A stretch of 64,000 nt of DNA from Xanthostigma xanthostigma (GCA_963575645.1 OY754470.1:50189201-50253200); one strand, 5' to 3'; shown: positions 45,697-56,611, counted from the first letter of the stretch. Numbers and translations: made by a program. Notes: generated by a model from the sequence alone, not told the origin.

Positions 45697-46416
45697 TTGG
45701 TTGTCTGTAAAGTCGGTTTACGGACGATAGTTTTACGTGATAACGTATTTCGTAATACATAACCTAAACCTCCCAAAATTTGGTTTCAATCCGCTTATCC
45801 TTGGTGTCGGAATGATAAGAAATGTCAAAAGTGACGTTTGCAACTTACAAAGTATTATGTTCTAATAATAATTAGTTATTCCAATACTTAACTTAGAAGG
45901 CGTTGCATTTCACAATATACTAATGTCAAAAAATTGAATTAAACATTAGAAATGCAGCCGTTTTAATGTTAAGACAAGACATACGTTTGCTTCTAATTTC
46001 CATGTACGGCAAACAAAGACAATCGACCGCGTCGCGCCATGCATTAGACAACATTGCATTTATACAGCTATTTTTCTATATAAATTTGTATAAAATATTT
46101 TTCTATCTAAATTTGTATAAAAAACTGTTTAGGCAAATTCTGTTATACGAAATCTATGTAAAATGTTCTCCTCTTTCGTTTAAGACTGGTTTCAAACCGA
46201 TCTGATTTAAATTGAGCGAGAAATTAGCAAAAAGCACGCACCGTGTCAGGCGGAACGTTACGCGTTATGCGTTATGCGTTATGCGTCATGCGTTATGCGT
46301 TACGCGTTACGAACGTTAGGAACGTTACGTTACACTTTTTCGTACATGCAGCCGGTGTTTTATCAATTTATAATATTGGTGATTCATCAATTTATAAGAC
46401 GTTATCACGTCAAAAA
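45697..46416 (+). mobile_element. ACGTGATAACG-ended repeat, copy 4
   Basis: Left end TTGGTTGTCTGTAAAGTCGG to ACGTGATAACGTATTTCGTA (like copy 1) and right end GCAGCCGGTGTTTTATC to TTATCACGTCAAAAA. About 720 bp, with a GCGTTAT minisatellite (46257-46325) and an internal short duplication of TTTTTCTATATAAATTTG near 46068-46118. No coding remnant. Confidence 0.75.
46257..46325 (+). repeat. GCGTTAT / GAACGTTAG minisatellite
   Basis: Seven to eight units of TTATGCG/TTACGCG pass into GAACGTTAG units, at the place where copy 1 of the family has pure GGAACGTTA units. Confidence 0.9.
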
Positions 46417-47000
46417 AGTAGAAAGTTAAATATATTGGAAAAATTGAATGGGGCGTAATAGGATTATTTTAAGAAACGGCGATTGAAATGATTGTTTTTG
46501 TGTCTTGAAAAGTTATTTTATTTGAAAATTGCTAACCTAGATGTTGGACAATTAAGAAAATCATAAACAATAATTGAAATATTTGAACTGCCTGTTTGAT
46601 TTTTTTTTTGTAAATTTTATAAATGTTTATTAGATTATAGTAAAACGATGGAACACGGCGTTTTTAAATAAATATAAAGTACTGTTCTAAAAAATTATAT
46701 TTTCAGTCTCAATGAAGACACCCTGTAAAGAGAAACTTGTCGCTGAAATAAATTTAAGTTTTAACACATTTATTGCAAATCGTTTAACAAAAAATATATT
46801 GCTTAGTTATATGGAACGTGGCTATTGGCTGTGTAACATTTTTCTTAAGTGTTCTAAGACAACATATTTTTCTGTCATATTCTCATAGGTTAACCTGTCG
46901 TTAATTAATATACAATCGAAAAAAACAATTTTCTAAACTTACAAGTGTTTTCTTCTAGATTGAATTTTAAAAACAGGGATATTAATAATTTCAAGTTCAT
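46417..47000. other. Unassigned AT-rich sequence
   Basis: No gene recognised; this is the sequence immediately before ratchet site 2. Confidence 0.4.
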
Positions 47001-47097
47001 CATGTTTCTTTTACTAACTCTGATTTCTATTTGTTTCAGGTAAGTTCTCCAACTATGAACATACTAGATCCGGTCAAAATATATATTTAGCGTAAGT
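47001..47097 (+). promoter_or_regulatory. Candidate recursive (ratchet) splice site 2
   Basis: TACTAAC (47012-47018), the ideal branch-point sequence, is followed by a pyrimidine-rich tract and CAG ending at 47039. This abuts GTAAGT (47040-47045), a full-consensus 5' splice site. A second 5' splice site, AGC|GTAAGT, lies at 47091/47092 and would define a 52-nt recursive exon. It is not inside any repeat I recognised, and it shares strand and layout with the site at 11615. In long insect introns such sites let the intron be removed in steps. No coding exon is visible on either side, so the host gene is unknown. Confidence 0.7.
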
Positions 47098-48848
47098 AAA
47101 AGAATATAACTTGTGACATGTATTTCGAACAGTATATTCTAACCTCCTTAGTCAGCTGTCATTTTTATATTCGAATCTGAATCTTTTGACACTACGTTTC
47201 TTTTTGTTGTAAAAGTTTCTGTTTGCTCTAGATTACAAACGTTGATTGCATTTTGGTGTATTTAGATTCATATATAAATAAAAGTGTGTACAATTAATTT
47301 TTCTACTACCTTAACGTAAAAAAGCGACAAAGACGAAAAATAAAATTTAATGCCAAGAAAAAACTGCCTTCTTATCTTTTCTGTAGATTTATTACACACA
47401 TATTGGTCTCACACTTTCTGACAAGATGCATAAAAAAATGTAAACAAATTGATAAAATCGAACACAAAGAAAGATATAAAATTATAATTTATTTGACAGA
47501 TTATTTTAGTAGTACATAAATCGTAGAAGTTTTAAATATTATCTGTGTTTATGCAGTTATCTGTACGCATATATATGTAAAGTACATAAACGCACATTTT
47601 TCATGCAGGGTTACTCAATCATGCCAACGTAAAGAATTATCTCGTCTTTGACGTTGACTTATAGGGGAGATTTGTTTGACATAACTCTAAAAAAAGGTGA
47701 ACTTTTACGACCTAAGTTAGAACTGAGAGCTTGAAAATAGCGCGTGTTGAATTCAATTATAGAACATTTGGAACATAACTTAAAACTAAATAAATGAGTT
47801 GAATTTTATACACAAGTTTATCATCTTAACTCGAACAAATTAAACATTTTAGAAAAACTCTGTGGTTTAAAAACTAAGAAATAAAAGAGATATTTTTTAT
47901 TGTTGTGGACTAGATTTTGGTTGTACCGCTGTGTTTTCCATTAGGACTATGTAAAGATGTGCGAATTTGAGCTTTGCTGCCTTTTTCTGATGTTTTTTTT
48001 TCTAATTAAATACCCAATTATAATTTTTTTAACGAACTAGAAATGAAGTCTAAACCGCTGCGAAAAAAACTATCAACTATTTTAAATGTGAAACTTTTTA
48101 GGCGCTCTAGGGAGATAAATTAGATGAAGTGCAACGCTTCTCATTGTCATTTCAACCGGCAGTTGAGAGGAAAGAGCGGAAGAATCGTTTCTACTCTCTC
48201 TTTCAAAGCGTCATATGTACTCCACACGCATGCGCAATGCATACTGTGTGTATACGCAGCATTTTCTCTAGCCACTGTAACAAATTCTTCATTACCGTTT
48301 CCTAATCCTGAAAATTTGAAATCGTCGACAAATCATATAGAACCTAAGAAGTTTCACTTATAACGCGCGAAAGTATCACGCATATTTTTTTTTTAATTAA
48401 AGTTGGAAAATGTTTCTAAGGTATTAATATACAATCGTGCGAAGCGTCATCTGATTAACTAAATTTTTTAATTTTTTTAGAAGTAATTTCACTAAATTTG
48501 TTCCTCATCTTGCTATATCACACGGTATTTTACAGTGATTCAGGCGAACGCAGCGTGTATTTGAATTCAAATGCGTCGAATAAGATAAAATATTGGAAAA
48601 GGCGTCACTGAAACTTGTGTAAATAAATACACACTATGAGAGAAAAAAAGACAATTCCGAATTTAAATTCCATAATCAGCGTCGTTCTGCCCTCAAGGAC
48701 CGGTCCAGTCCGATCTGGATTTTTTCCCGTAGAGGCGTTTGGCAATTTTCCCGATATTTTTTTTAGGTCCCAGACCGACCCTGTCCATAATAAATATTTT
48801 AATTCATATTGTGTTGAAATATGATAATTTGCGCCATGTGTCAATTTA
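47098..48848. other. Unassigned sequence
   Basis: No gene recognised. 48124-48363 is open for 79 codons and moderately GC-rich at its start, but its translation is unrecognised. 48680-48790 contains GGACCGGTCCAGTCCGATC and is open on both strands. Confidence 0.4.
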
Positions 48849-48960
48849 TTCATAACTAGCCTTTACCCGCGGCTATGTTCGCGTTAGCGTCGGATTCTAC
48901 TAACAAACCTACGACCTGCACACTAGAACAGCATAAACCCACAAATTTTAGAGCAGGTTT
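48849..48960 (+). repeat. LINE/SINE-tail-like relic
   Basis: CTAGCCTTTACCCGCGGCTA then GTTCGCGTTAGCGTCGG resembles the common insect 'CTAGCTTTTRCCCGCGGCTTCGCCCGCGT' start of RTE-type 3' ends. Partial and diverged. Confidence 0.5.
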
Positions 48961-49719
48961 CAAAATGTGCGGTGAACGTTTTGCAGTTTTCAAGTAGTTT
49001 AGTTAGCAAAAACGGCACATCACTAGATCGGTCCAGCACGAATGGCAGAATTGTTGAATAACATGGCTGGTCGTGCAGGTTCATGCTTGGCAAGTGTTTG
49101 CGATCTTTAAAAGTATAAGAATAGAAATTGTATCAACTTCAGGTCAAACCATTTCTAATTGATTTCATGTATAGAAGGTGAGTGTAAAAAAGACAGAGAA
49201 ATTAATTTATCCGTCTTAGAAGAATTCTGAATTTATTTTACTCGGTTCAATTTTTTTCTGATCCATAGTGTATTCATGCATAACCTACGCATACCTGTTT
49301 ATCTGTTGTTTTGTTTCATAACAACAGTGCTTTACTATATCAGAAAAAAGTTTTTTCTCCGTTTTTGTAACGTAAACAGCATAAATCCAGAAAAAGCTGT
49401 AGATGCATAAACACACATAATTTATTTACATTGACGCAGAATATAAAAGTATCATAATAATATAATGTCTGTTTCTTAGTTTTACTTCAGGAATATTTAT
49501 GGATGCATACTACTGTTTGACGCGATACAGAAAAATAATTAACGGGATTTCAATAAAAAAACGACAATAACATTTTTTTATATTATCATCAACGCTTCGA
49601 TAAAAATTTTATGCTCTTCAAAAATCTAGAATTAAAATAAAAATGTAAAATTACTAACTAGAAAAATAAATATTATTTATTACAGTATAAACTGATTTTT
49701 CTATTATCATTGAATTATT
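48961..49719. other. Unassigned sequence with one shared repeat patch
   Basis: No gene recognised. 49064-49102 is the reverse-oriented partner of 20607-20644. Confidence 0.4.
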
Positions 49720-50516
49720 GCACATACCGCTAAACTAGCGGTATGTGCTTTATTATCGCTTTGTGCGTCAGAGCTGACTTTCGTTCATATAAGAAGTTAT
49801 ATCTAAGTTAATTTCACACGAAATCCATTCAAATTGAAGCTTTTTGAAAAAATAGAACCATTTTTAAATCAATTCGAGTTTATAAATACTATTAAAATTG
49901 TAATTGAAAATCACAAACAGCAGTTGTCGGTTGGTCTGTACGTATTAATTTTGGTCGGATTGCCTTGGGTTCTATTTTATTCACTTTGTTTACTATCAGA
50001 CCAGAACCCTATTTAAATTCAGTAAAATGTGTTCAGTAGTTTAATTTTTATAAACAGTTTTATTTTTATTATTTTTGACAGGTAATAGTTTAAAAAAACA
50101 ATATAATAATTGCTGTGTAAATAAAGTGTAATCCATAAAACAAGTGCTACCCTTCTATACCGTGATAACACCACTACACGTATTAGGCCGCCGTGGCGTA
50201 ATGGTTATGCCGTTGGATCCCCAAGGGCAAGGTCCTGGGTTCGATTCCTTACGAAATCATTGATTTTTTCTTTTTTTTTTCTTTTTATTTTGTTTTATTT
50301 TATTCCACTTGATATTAATTATATATTATATTATGTATAGTTCTTAATTTTTTTTATTTTTGCAAACTTAAAAAAAAATATTTTTTCAATTTTTAATTAT
50401 TTATTTCTTTAAATTTTTAAATCTTTTTAAATTTATTAAAAATATTTTTTAATTGTTATTTTTTTATCATACAGTGGAAAACTTGCGGGATGTGCACTTT
50501 TGGTTTTGCCAACTAT
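49720..50516 (+). repeat. Composite hairpin/tRNA-like repeat, copy B (complete)
   Basis: Begins with the perfect hairpin GCACATACCGCTA-AAC-TAGCGGTATGTGC (49720-49748) and ends CCAACTAT at 50516; 797 bp. Order: hairpin, CAGAGCTGACTTTCG stretch, GTTGGTCTGTACGTA, an AAATTCAGTAAAATGTG stretch, the tRNA-like module, a T-rich then A/T-only stretch, and the CGGGATGTGCACTTTTGG end. It is nearly identical to 37518-38396 including the hairpin, but lost the TACG microsatellite. Both ends are shared by two copies, so they are probably the true ends. No coding capacity. Confidence 0.88.
50185..50257 (+). other. tRNA-like module with pol III A and B boxes
   Basis: TGGCGTAATGG (50194-50204) is an A box and GGTTCGATTCC (50238-50248) a perfect B box, 33 bp apart, as in tRNA genes. 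The 3' part GGCAAGGTCCTGGGTTCGAT is shared with copy A, whereas the 5' half differs. The ends do not form an acceptor stem. Confidence 0.8.
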
Positions 50517-50936
50517 TTCTATTTTATTATTATTTAAATAATAGCTTAAATGTTTCGACTATATTCACGTAAAATTCATTCAAATATAATCATAAAAAAA
50601 TTATTTTTCAAAAAATAATTAAACGTGTTTCTTCATAATTTTCTTGGTTCTTTATGAAAGGTCATTGTGAATTATTTCTAAGGAATCTAATTTTGATTTG
50701 AATTTAATATAATAGACATTTCAAATTTCATTTAAACATTATTAAAAAAAATTTCAACGTGATACAAGAAAATGGATAAAAACGCAGAGAAATGAAAATC
50801 AAGAATAATGGAAGTAAATATTTCTTAAATTGAAACACTAATAAAATCGCTGAGAAAATTTCTTTGATCTTTCACTTGATGAAAATTTAGCAGACGAGAC
50901 TAATAATAATTAAATTAACATATCATACAGTGTTCA

Positions 50937-50938
<2 letters not shown>

Positions 50939-51000
<62 letters not shown>
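50939..51000. repeat. (AT)31 microsatellite
   Basis: 62 bp of uninterrupted AT dinucleotides, about 420 bp after composite repeat copy B. Confidence 0.98.
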
Positions 51001-51003
<3 letters not shown>

Positions 51004-51987
51004 ACAGTGCCGAGAAAATTTAACAGAAGCAATTAACCTTCTGACACATCTAAACTAAACCCTGAAACTACAAAGTGCACTTGCAGAGGAGATTGGTGGC
51101 ACATGGAATTGCATCCGACGCCTGCATTTACTGGTTAATATCAACTGCATATTGTGTCCTACAACAGGCCTGTGAAATGTCTATTTACCAACAGCTGGTA
51201 CAGTTTACCCAAACAATGTACCTAATCTGAACTAACTTTAGATATCTTCAATTTATTTTATTCATTCAAAAGACTGTACAGAGAGAAATAATTCAAAAAA
51301 TAGGACTAGGCACGCATGAATGAAAAATCAATCAAACTATTCGATTATTAAAATATCTCTAAACGTTTCGAAAGGTTATTCAAAATCATGCGTATGATTT
51401 TTATACCTACGAGTTACGACTTATGATACAATTATTACACTACGCTTTTTCATTGACCACTCGAATTGTATTTCAAAGTATCTTTCCTTAGTCTTTCATT
51501 TACTTCTGTTCAGTCGACTCTCTCAAGTCTGGCAATCGAAACCGAGAGCAAAATTCATTCGAGAGTTGAAACATTGTTTTATTCACGCACACATCCACCA
51601 GGCACCTATGATTATGATATATCATCCGATGGAATTATTTCAAGAAAATAATTCTATTTTAAAAATCATTCGAATAGCAACATTTCGTGTGTCAAAATCA
51701 CTCAAGAAAACGGTGTAATACGAAAAAGCGGACATGAAATCAGTCGATTTTGTGTCGATTTATTCACACTTGTTCATATAGATAACGCCGAACTGTCGTT
51801 ATTATTTGTTAAGTCGATCGGCCGATTGTTTATTTATGAATGCGTGGCGTAGTAAATAACAATCATAATTAATTCATCTTTTTTTTTTTAATTCATTGAT
51901 TGTAAAATCATTAAAAAAAATAGAGATTGATTGCATTTTAGGCAGTAAAATTTTACTGCAAAGTTGAAAAAAAATACCAAGATTAAG
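51001..51987. other. Unassigned sequence
   Basis: No gene recognised; 51466-51651 is open for 61 codons without resemblance to known proteins. Confidence 0.4.
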
Positions 51988-51989
51988 TA

Positions 51990-52757
51990 CAGGGTGTCCC
52001 ATTAAGAATGGGACATAGAACAACCGCAGATTCTCCAATTGAAAATAAAACGATTAAGCTAAATATGCTTGGATAAAATGTTACTCGCTCTACCAGTGGC
52101 GTACGGCAGGAGTAAGTAATGCTTGTACCCCTTCTAAATGTTACGCCGCTGTCTAAATTTTAATTTTGACTATAATTTTAATTTTTTTGATATTTTCTAA
52201 GTCAATAATGTACACTTGTTAGTTTGTTGTAAAGTCATTGGTTTTCGAGATATTCGCAGTTAAAGATAGATAGACATGTACTTTTTATTTGTATTATTAT
52301 TAATAATATTCATTTTTACAATTTTATCTTAAAAAAACTGCGAATATCTCGAAAACCAATGACTTTACAACAAACTAACAAGTGTACATTATTGACTTAG
52401 AAAATATCAAAAAAAGTAAAATTATAGTCAAAATTAAAATTTAGGCAGCGGCGTAACATTTAGAAGGGGTACAAGCATTACTTACTCCTGCCGTACGCCA
52501 CTGGTAGAGCGTACTGAACTAATTTTTTTATTGTTAGGAGCATTTTATGATATTTAACAAGTGTGCTGATTTGAGTAAAATTATACGGTGTATTAAAAAA
52601 ATTATGGACATTAATAATAATTTTTCAGTTTTCAACTTCAACACCCTGTATTTCGGAAACGAGTAACATTTTATCTAAGCATATTTCGCTTAATCGTTTT
52701 ATTTTGAATTGGAGAATCTGCGGTTGTTCTATGTCCCATTCTTAATGGAACACCCTA
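51990..52757. mobile_element. CAGGGTGTCCC-ended TA-flanked element with a palindrome inside
   Basis: CAGGGTGTCCCATTAAGAAT opens about 98-bp terminal inverted repeats (other words ACAACCGCAGATTCTCC, GATAAAATGTTACTCG), whose inverse ends ACACCCTA at 52757. TA flanks both ends (51988-51989, 52758-52759). A separate large palindrome, 52086-52511, follows directly after the left arm; the right arm begins only after a further 150 bp of AT-rich sequence. Likely a Tc1/mariner-type miniature. Confidence 0.85.
52086..52511. repeat. Large palindrome with CAGTGGCGTACGGCAGG ends
   Basis: Arms of about 180 bp pair almost perfectly (CGCTCTACCAGTGGCGTACG at the outside, TAACAAACTAACAAGTGTAC and GAATATCTCGAAAACCAATG inside) around an AT-rich centre at about 52266-52330. 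CAGTGGCGTA is a hAT-like terminus, but the palindrome continues 8 bp beyond it on both sides (CGCTCTAC / GTAGAGCG). It therefore looks like an inverted duplication that captured flanking sequence rather than a simple insertion with direct target repeats. Confidence 0.85.
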
Positions 52758-52759
52758 TA

Positions 52760-54274
52760 TATATAAAACAAACCAAACGTTTTAAAACTTTGAACCACTT
52801 GCATGAAATGGCATATTTAATACTAAAAACGAGCAAGGTTTTAAAATACGTACCTAGAATGTTTTCGAATTTTTATCGCCTTTTAGACTTTCTGGTAAGA
52901 ACATATTTAGAGTTTAAAGCTAACTTCCGATAAGTTAACAATAAATCCGAGCGATAAAACGTTTCACACAATATGACTTGATATTCAGTTGGGTAGGGCG
53001 GCGGCGGCAGTGGTGGCATATGCACATTTCCACACTTATTGCAACATAGAATGCTACATGGATATGATGTCTGTGCTAATTACTTGTTTATTAGTTTTCC
53101 AGCTTGTATTTGCCATTATTATAGATTTTTACTAATGCACTGGCATACACGGTACCTACGTTAACAACTTTGTTACATTTTAGAATCAAAATCAGAAAAC
53201 TTTTAAGTTTTTCTCAGTTTTAAACTAATAGCAGGGCCATTTAATATGACACGTTAATTATTGACGTCGGTCGGATGGCGGGACCTAGGTCTATAACTCT
53301 CGAAAAACTGGATCGATCTAAACGAAATTTGGTCTACATGTTTGAACCTTTTAGCGCACGAAACATATTTAAAATGGACTTAATTGGATTATTTTAAAGT
53401 TGTTAGGAGTTGAAAAAAATTGTCAGGCCTAAAAATATTGAAACAGTTCTCAAAATCGTTTCAAAATTGAAAATGCACCCTTTAGTAAACATTAAAACGT
53501 TCTGCTAAAATTTTAATAAAATCGACGCGACAGGATCGGCTTTACAATTTTTTTGAGAATACTAGTTTGTTGATACGGATTTACTTACAGAAGAGTGTAT
53601 TTAATATGGTACAGATGTTGAACTGATAATACCTACTATTGAAATTAAGAAAAACAATTTCATTTTAAGGGATTTATCAAGGGGTTAACTTTTTTATTTT
53701 GTTCACATAATAGAGGCATACCGTCTGTATTAACAAATACACTATATTGTTTGTCATTGCGATCCGACTTTATTTTCATCTACAAAAATACTTTTCAAGC
53801 TTTGTAAGGCGAGCTTTAGCCTCAATAAAGAAACTAATCCCAGATAAAAATATTAACGAATAGCAAAGTGTTAAACAGTTTAGCGGCTATGATTAATCCA
53901 AATCTACACTTAAGAAAAAAAAAAGAAGTAAAAGTGAAAGACATTGTCGAGTTCAAGAAACATTTTAGTTGAGTTCAGCGCTCGCTTGATATTGTATTTG
54001 GTAATTTGCTATCTTTGATATTTCATTAGTCAACGTTCGAGAATAATTGATGCGATATTCTCCCGTCTAAATAACTTCACGTGCTCATTCAAGGCACGAG
54101 TTTTCATCGGGCACGTTATTGCACGTAGTATACACTGACGGCAACCCGGTGCATATCTTGTATTCTGCAAACGTAATGTCTGATATGGTCGGAGGTGCCA
54201 CTGCACCTATTCTATAGTGAGTCGTAGAGTTGTATTAAAATTAGAAGAAACCAGGTGTCGTACGAACTATAAGA
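52760..54274. other. Unassigned sequence
   Basis: No gene recognised. GGTAGGGCGGCGGCGGCAGT at about 52995 is a short GC-rich run. Confidence 0.4.
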
Positions 54275-54345
54275 AAAAATCGATCAAGTGCAAGCTATAC
54301 TTGCACAATTAGTGTTCCTTGCCATCAGCCCCCTACTTTCTTCTA
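54275..54345 (+). repeat. RTE/SINE-like relic
   Basis: AAAATCGATCAAGTGCAAGC, ACTTGCACAATTAGTGTTCC and CCATCAGCCCCCTACTT match 25936-26002. Confidence 0.65.
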
Positions 54346-54881
54346 TATTTTTAAAATGAAACTTTTATTCTATCGCCCTGAATTTTTCTGGCCGCATTAC
54401 AGGCGGCCACGAAGTAGGGGTAAAGTGAAAGGCGTTCGGAGTAGGTGCTCGGTAGAGCAGCCAAGGCCAATATGGCGGCGCCAATGGTTAGCATCAGCTG
54501 ACCGTGTAGCATGCATAACACATCGTCAGTCTGTCATGCGGGAAAGTGCTGTATACAGTGTTTACATGTTTTTATTCGTGTATTCATGTGAATATTGTTG
54601 TTAATTAATCGTGATGGATAAGTGTTTACAATCCAACGCTTACAATCCAATAAAAGTTTCACTTGCGTCGTGGTTTCTTAAAACCACACAACTGTTTTGG
54701 TTCTTAAACAATTAATTTTTTTATAACAATTTATTGCTCAAAACTGTCCCAATCCTGATCATTTTTTTTTCGTTCTTTTAAAGTTTTGAATTTATTTTTT
54801 GTAAAATGATATTTAATAGGTATGTACCTACAATAAAGAACAAATTTATAAAAAAAACAACAAAATAAAAAATAAAAAAAA
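54346..54881. other. Unassigned sequence with a GC-richer patch
   Basis: No gene recognised. 54395-54545 is GC-richer and contains CCAATATGGCGGCGCCAATGG, close to a YY1-type word; it may be the 5' part of an unrecognised retroelement or a regulatory sequence. A 34-codon frame from an ATG at 54614 is unrecognised. Confidence 0.35.
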
Positions 54882-54950
54882 CGGAGTTCGGACCCAAGTC
54901 TCTATGACTACGAAACTCGTGCTCTACCGTTGTGCTACTAGCTATAACAA
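54882..54950 (-). other. tRNA-like sequence with A and B boxes
   Basis: On the minus strand TAGCACAACGGTAGAGC forms a tRNA-type D arm and GGGTCCGAACTCC a B-box-like T arm. The acceptor stem and anticodon arm are not convincing. It is flanked on its 3' side by an A-rich run, as in the composite repeats, so it is more likely a tRNA-derived SINE head than a tRNA gene. Confidence 0.6.
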
Positions 54951-55713
54951 GGCAACAGAAAATTGAATTGTGCAATTACTAACACGCATACCCTGGTTTT
55001 CTGTTGACTTGTACAGTTATAAAAGAAAGAAAAAATTTTTAACTTTTTGGCATGCTAATCTAAAAGCGCGTTTTTTCATTTTTTTTTTATTTATTTTTTT
55101 GAGTGTAGGTCGTACCGATACCCTCATTCTGAGTCTCAACTATATCAAATGTTTACACGCAATCGGATTAGCTATTTCATATCTTGAATTGAAAGTTAAG
55201 GCAATTCCTGAAATTGTGTAATCAAATGTACTATCGTTGATTCGTGTAGCTTTCAGCACCCGCCTGTACATTTCTACGTCCCCTAAACTGACATTTTGTA
55301 TTCCCGTATAATTTCATTTGGCATGTAATTGAGCAGTGTGACAGCTCAACTAATATATACAGCTGTATTCTGTCTGAATTAATCAACTTGATTCTATTAA
55401 ATTTGTTGTGTCATGAGCTTTGAATTATTTACGATTTTTGAATTTACTTGTTTAGCATTTCCTTTTTGATATGTTAATAAATGCTTTTCAATGTGACAAT
55501 AAGCTAAAAAATCTCGAAATATTGAATTCGGGTTTCGGCGATTTTTTCACTTCTTTCCCATGCGAAGTGAGTGAGGTTTCGAGTAAGATAACTTCAACGC
55601 TATTAATAGAAAGCGCATTCTCTCGATTTAAGCTCAAACAAGGGATCAGTATTTGTAGACAATTGCATGATCTACAACTCTTGTCTGACCTATTTTTAGA
55701 TGACATTTACCGT
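54951..55713. other. Unassigned sequence
   Basis: No gene recognised. An 84-codon frame at 55471-55725 runs into the next element and is unlike known proteins; the opposite strand is open too. Confidence 0.4.
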
Positions 55714-55717
55714 TTAA

Positions 55718-56607
55718 GGACGTAGTCTGGTGTTCGGGTTTTGAGAAAACGAATTTATTTTTTTTTACATTTTTAGTAAGTATAATATATTGAGAAAATA
55801 CTGTAAAAGTTTTAGACTGAAATATTAAATATTTACAAAGCTACAGCATATAGTCGAGAGCAGCAACGGTCTTACGGTAAGACTCTTACCTCAGTTGTTA
55901 TCACGTGACCCTTATAGTCTCGCAGAGTAGAGCAAACAAATTAGCAGAAAATGATGCCTTTGAAGAAACGGAAGGCTTACTATACACCAGGCATAGCTGA
56001 GTAGTGTAAATATTCATTTTTATTTTTTTGTAAGAAATCTGAAATTAAAACTTTAAACGCGTTTTTCTCAAAACTACGTTTTTCTAAGCGGCGCGGGTGA
56101 TTGAAACAATTGTATACAACCGATTGCTTTCAGTTTTGCACAGGGTATTCTACACAACAATAGCTCCGTCCGGTAGTAGAATTACTTAATTATAAAAATT
56201 ATTTCTATTTTTTTAACCGATTTTCAACGAAAAAATCACGATTTTCTCGTTGTTTTTTTTCTAAAACCCGCCATTTTGTTATTTATCAATAAAAATGTTT
56301 ACTTCTAGTACGGGATAGAGCCGCAAGTCTACGAAACAATAACCAATTTAATTTTTATAATTCAGATGACTCCAAGTGACGTTATCACCCGCACTACCCA
56401 CCCACCTCCATTTAAAGTTGTCTATTTTAGGTTAAAAAAAAAACAATTATAAAATGGCGTAAAATTAAGCAACAAAAATTTTTTTTTCTTAGTTTACGAT
56501 GTCAGTAAAAACATGTAACAAAATTGAAAGCATCGTACATTATTTTGATATTAAAAAAAAAATCTGAAATAACGGTTGAAAACGAGCCTGAACATAGGAC
56601 TACGTCC
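55718..56607 (-). mobile_element. GGACGTAGTC-ended element, copy 2
   Basis: Reverse-oriented relative of 34107-34965. Its ends GGACGTAGTCTGGTGTTCGG and AGGACTACGTCC are each flanked by TTAA (55714-55717, 56608-56611). It is 31 bp longer than copy 1 and differs by scattered substitutions and indels, including the T/A tract near 56560. No coding frame. The intact TTAA on both sides makes a 4-bp target duplication plausible. Confidence 0.88.
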
Positions 56608-56611
56608 TTAA

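Noticed and set aside
50064-50084. TTTTTGACAG|GTAATAG resembling a ratchet site
   Set aside because: It lies inside composite repeat copy B, and copy A has GACAGCTAATA at the same place, so it is a chance substitution in a transposable element.
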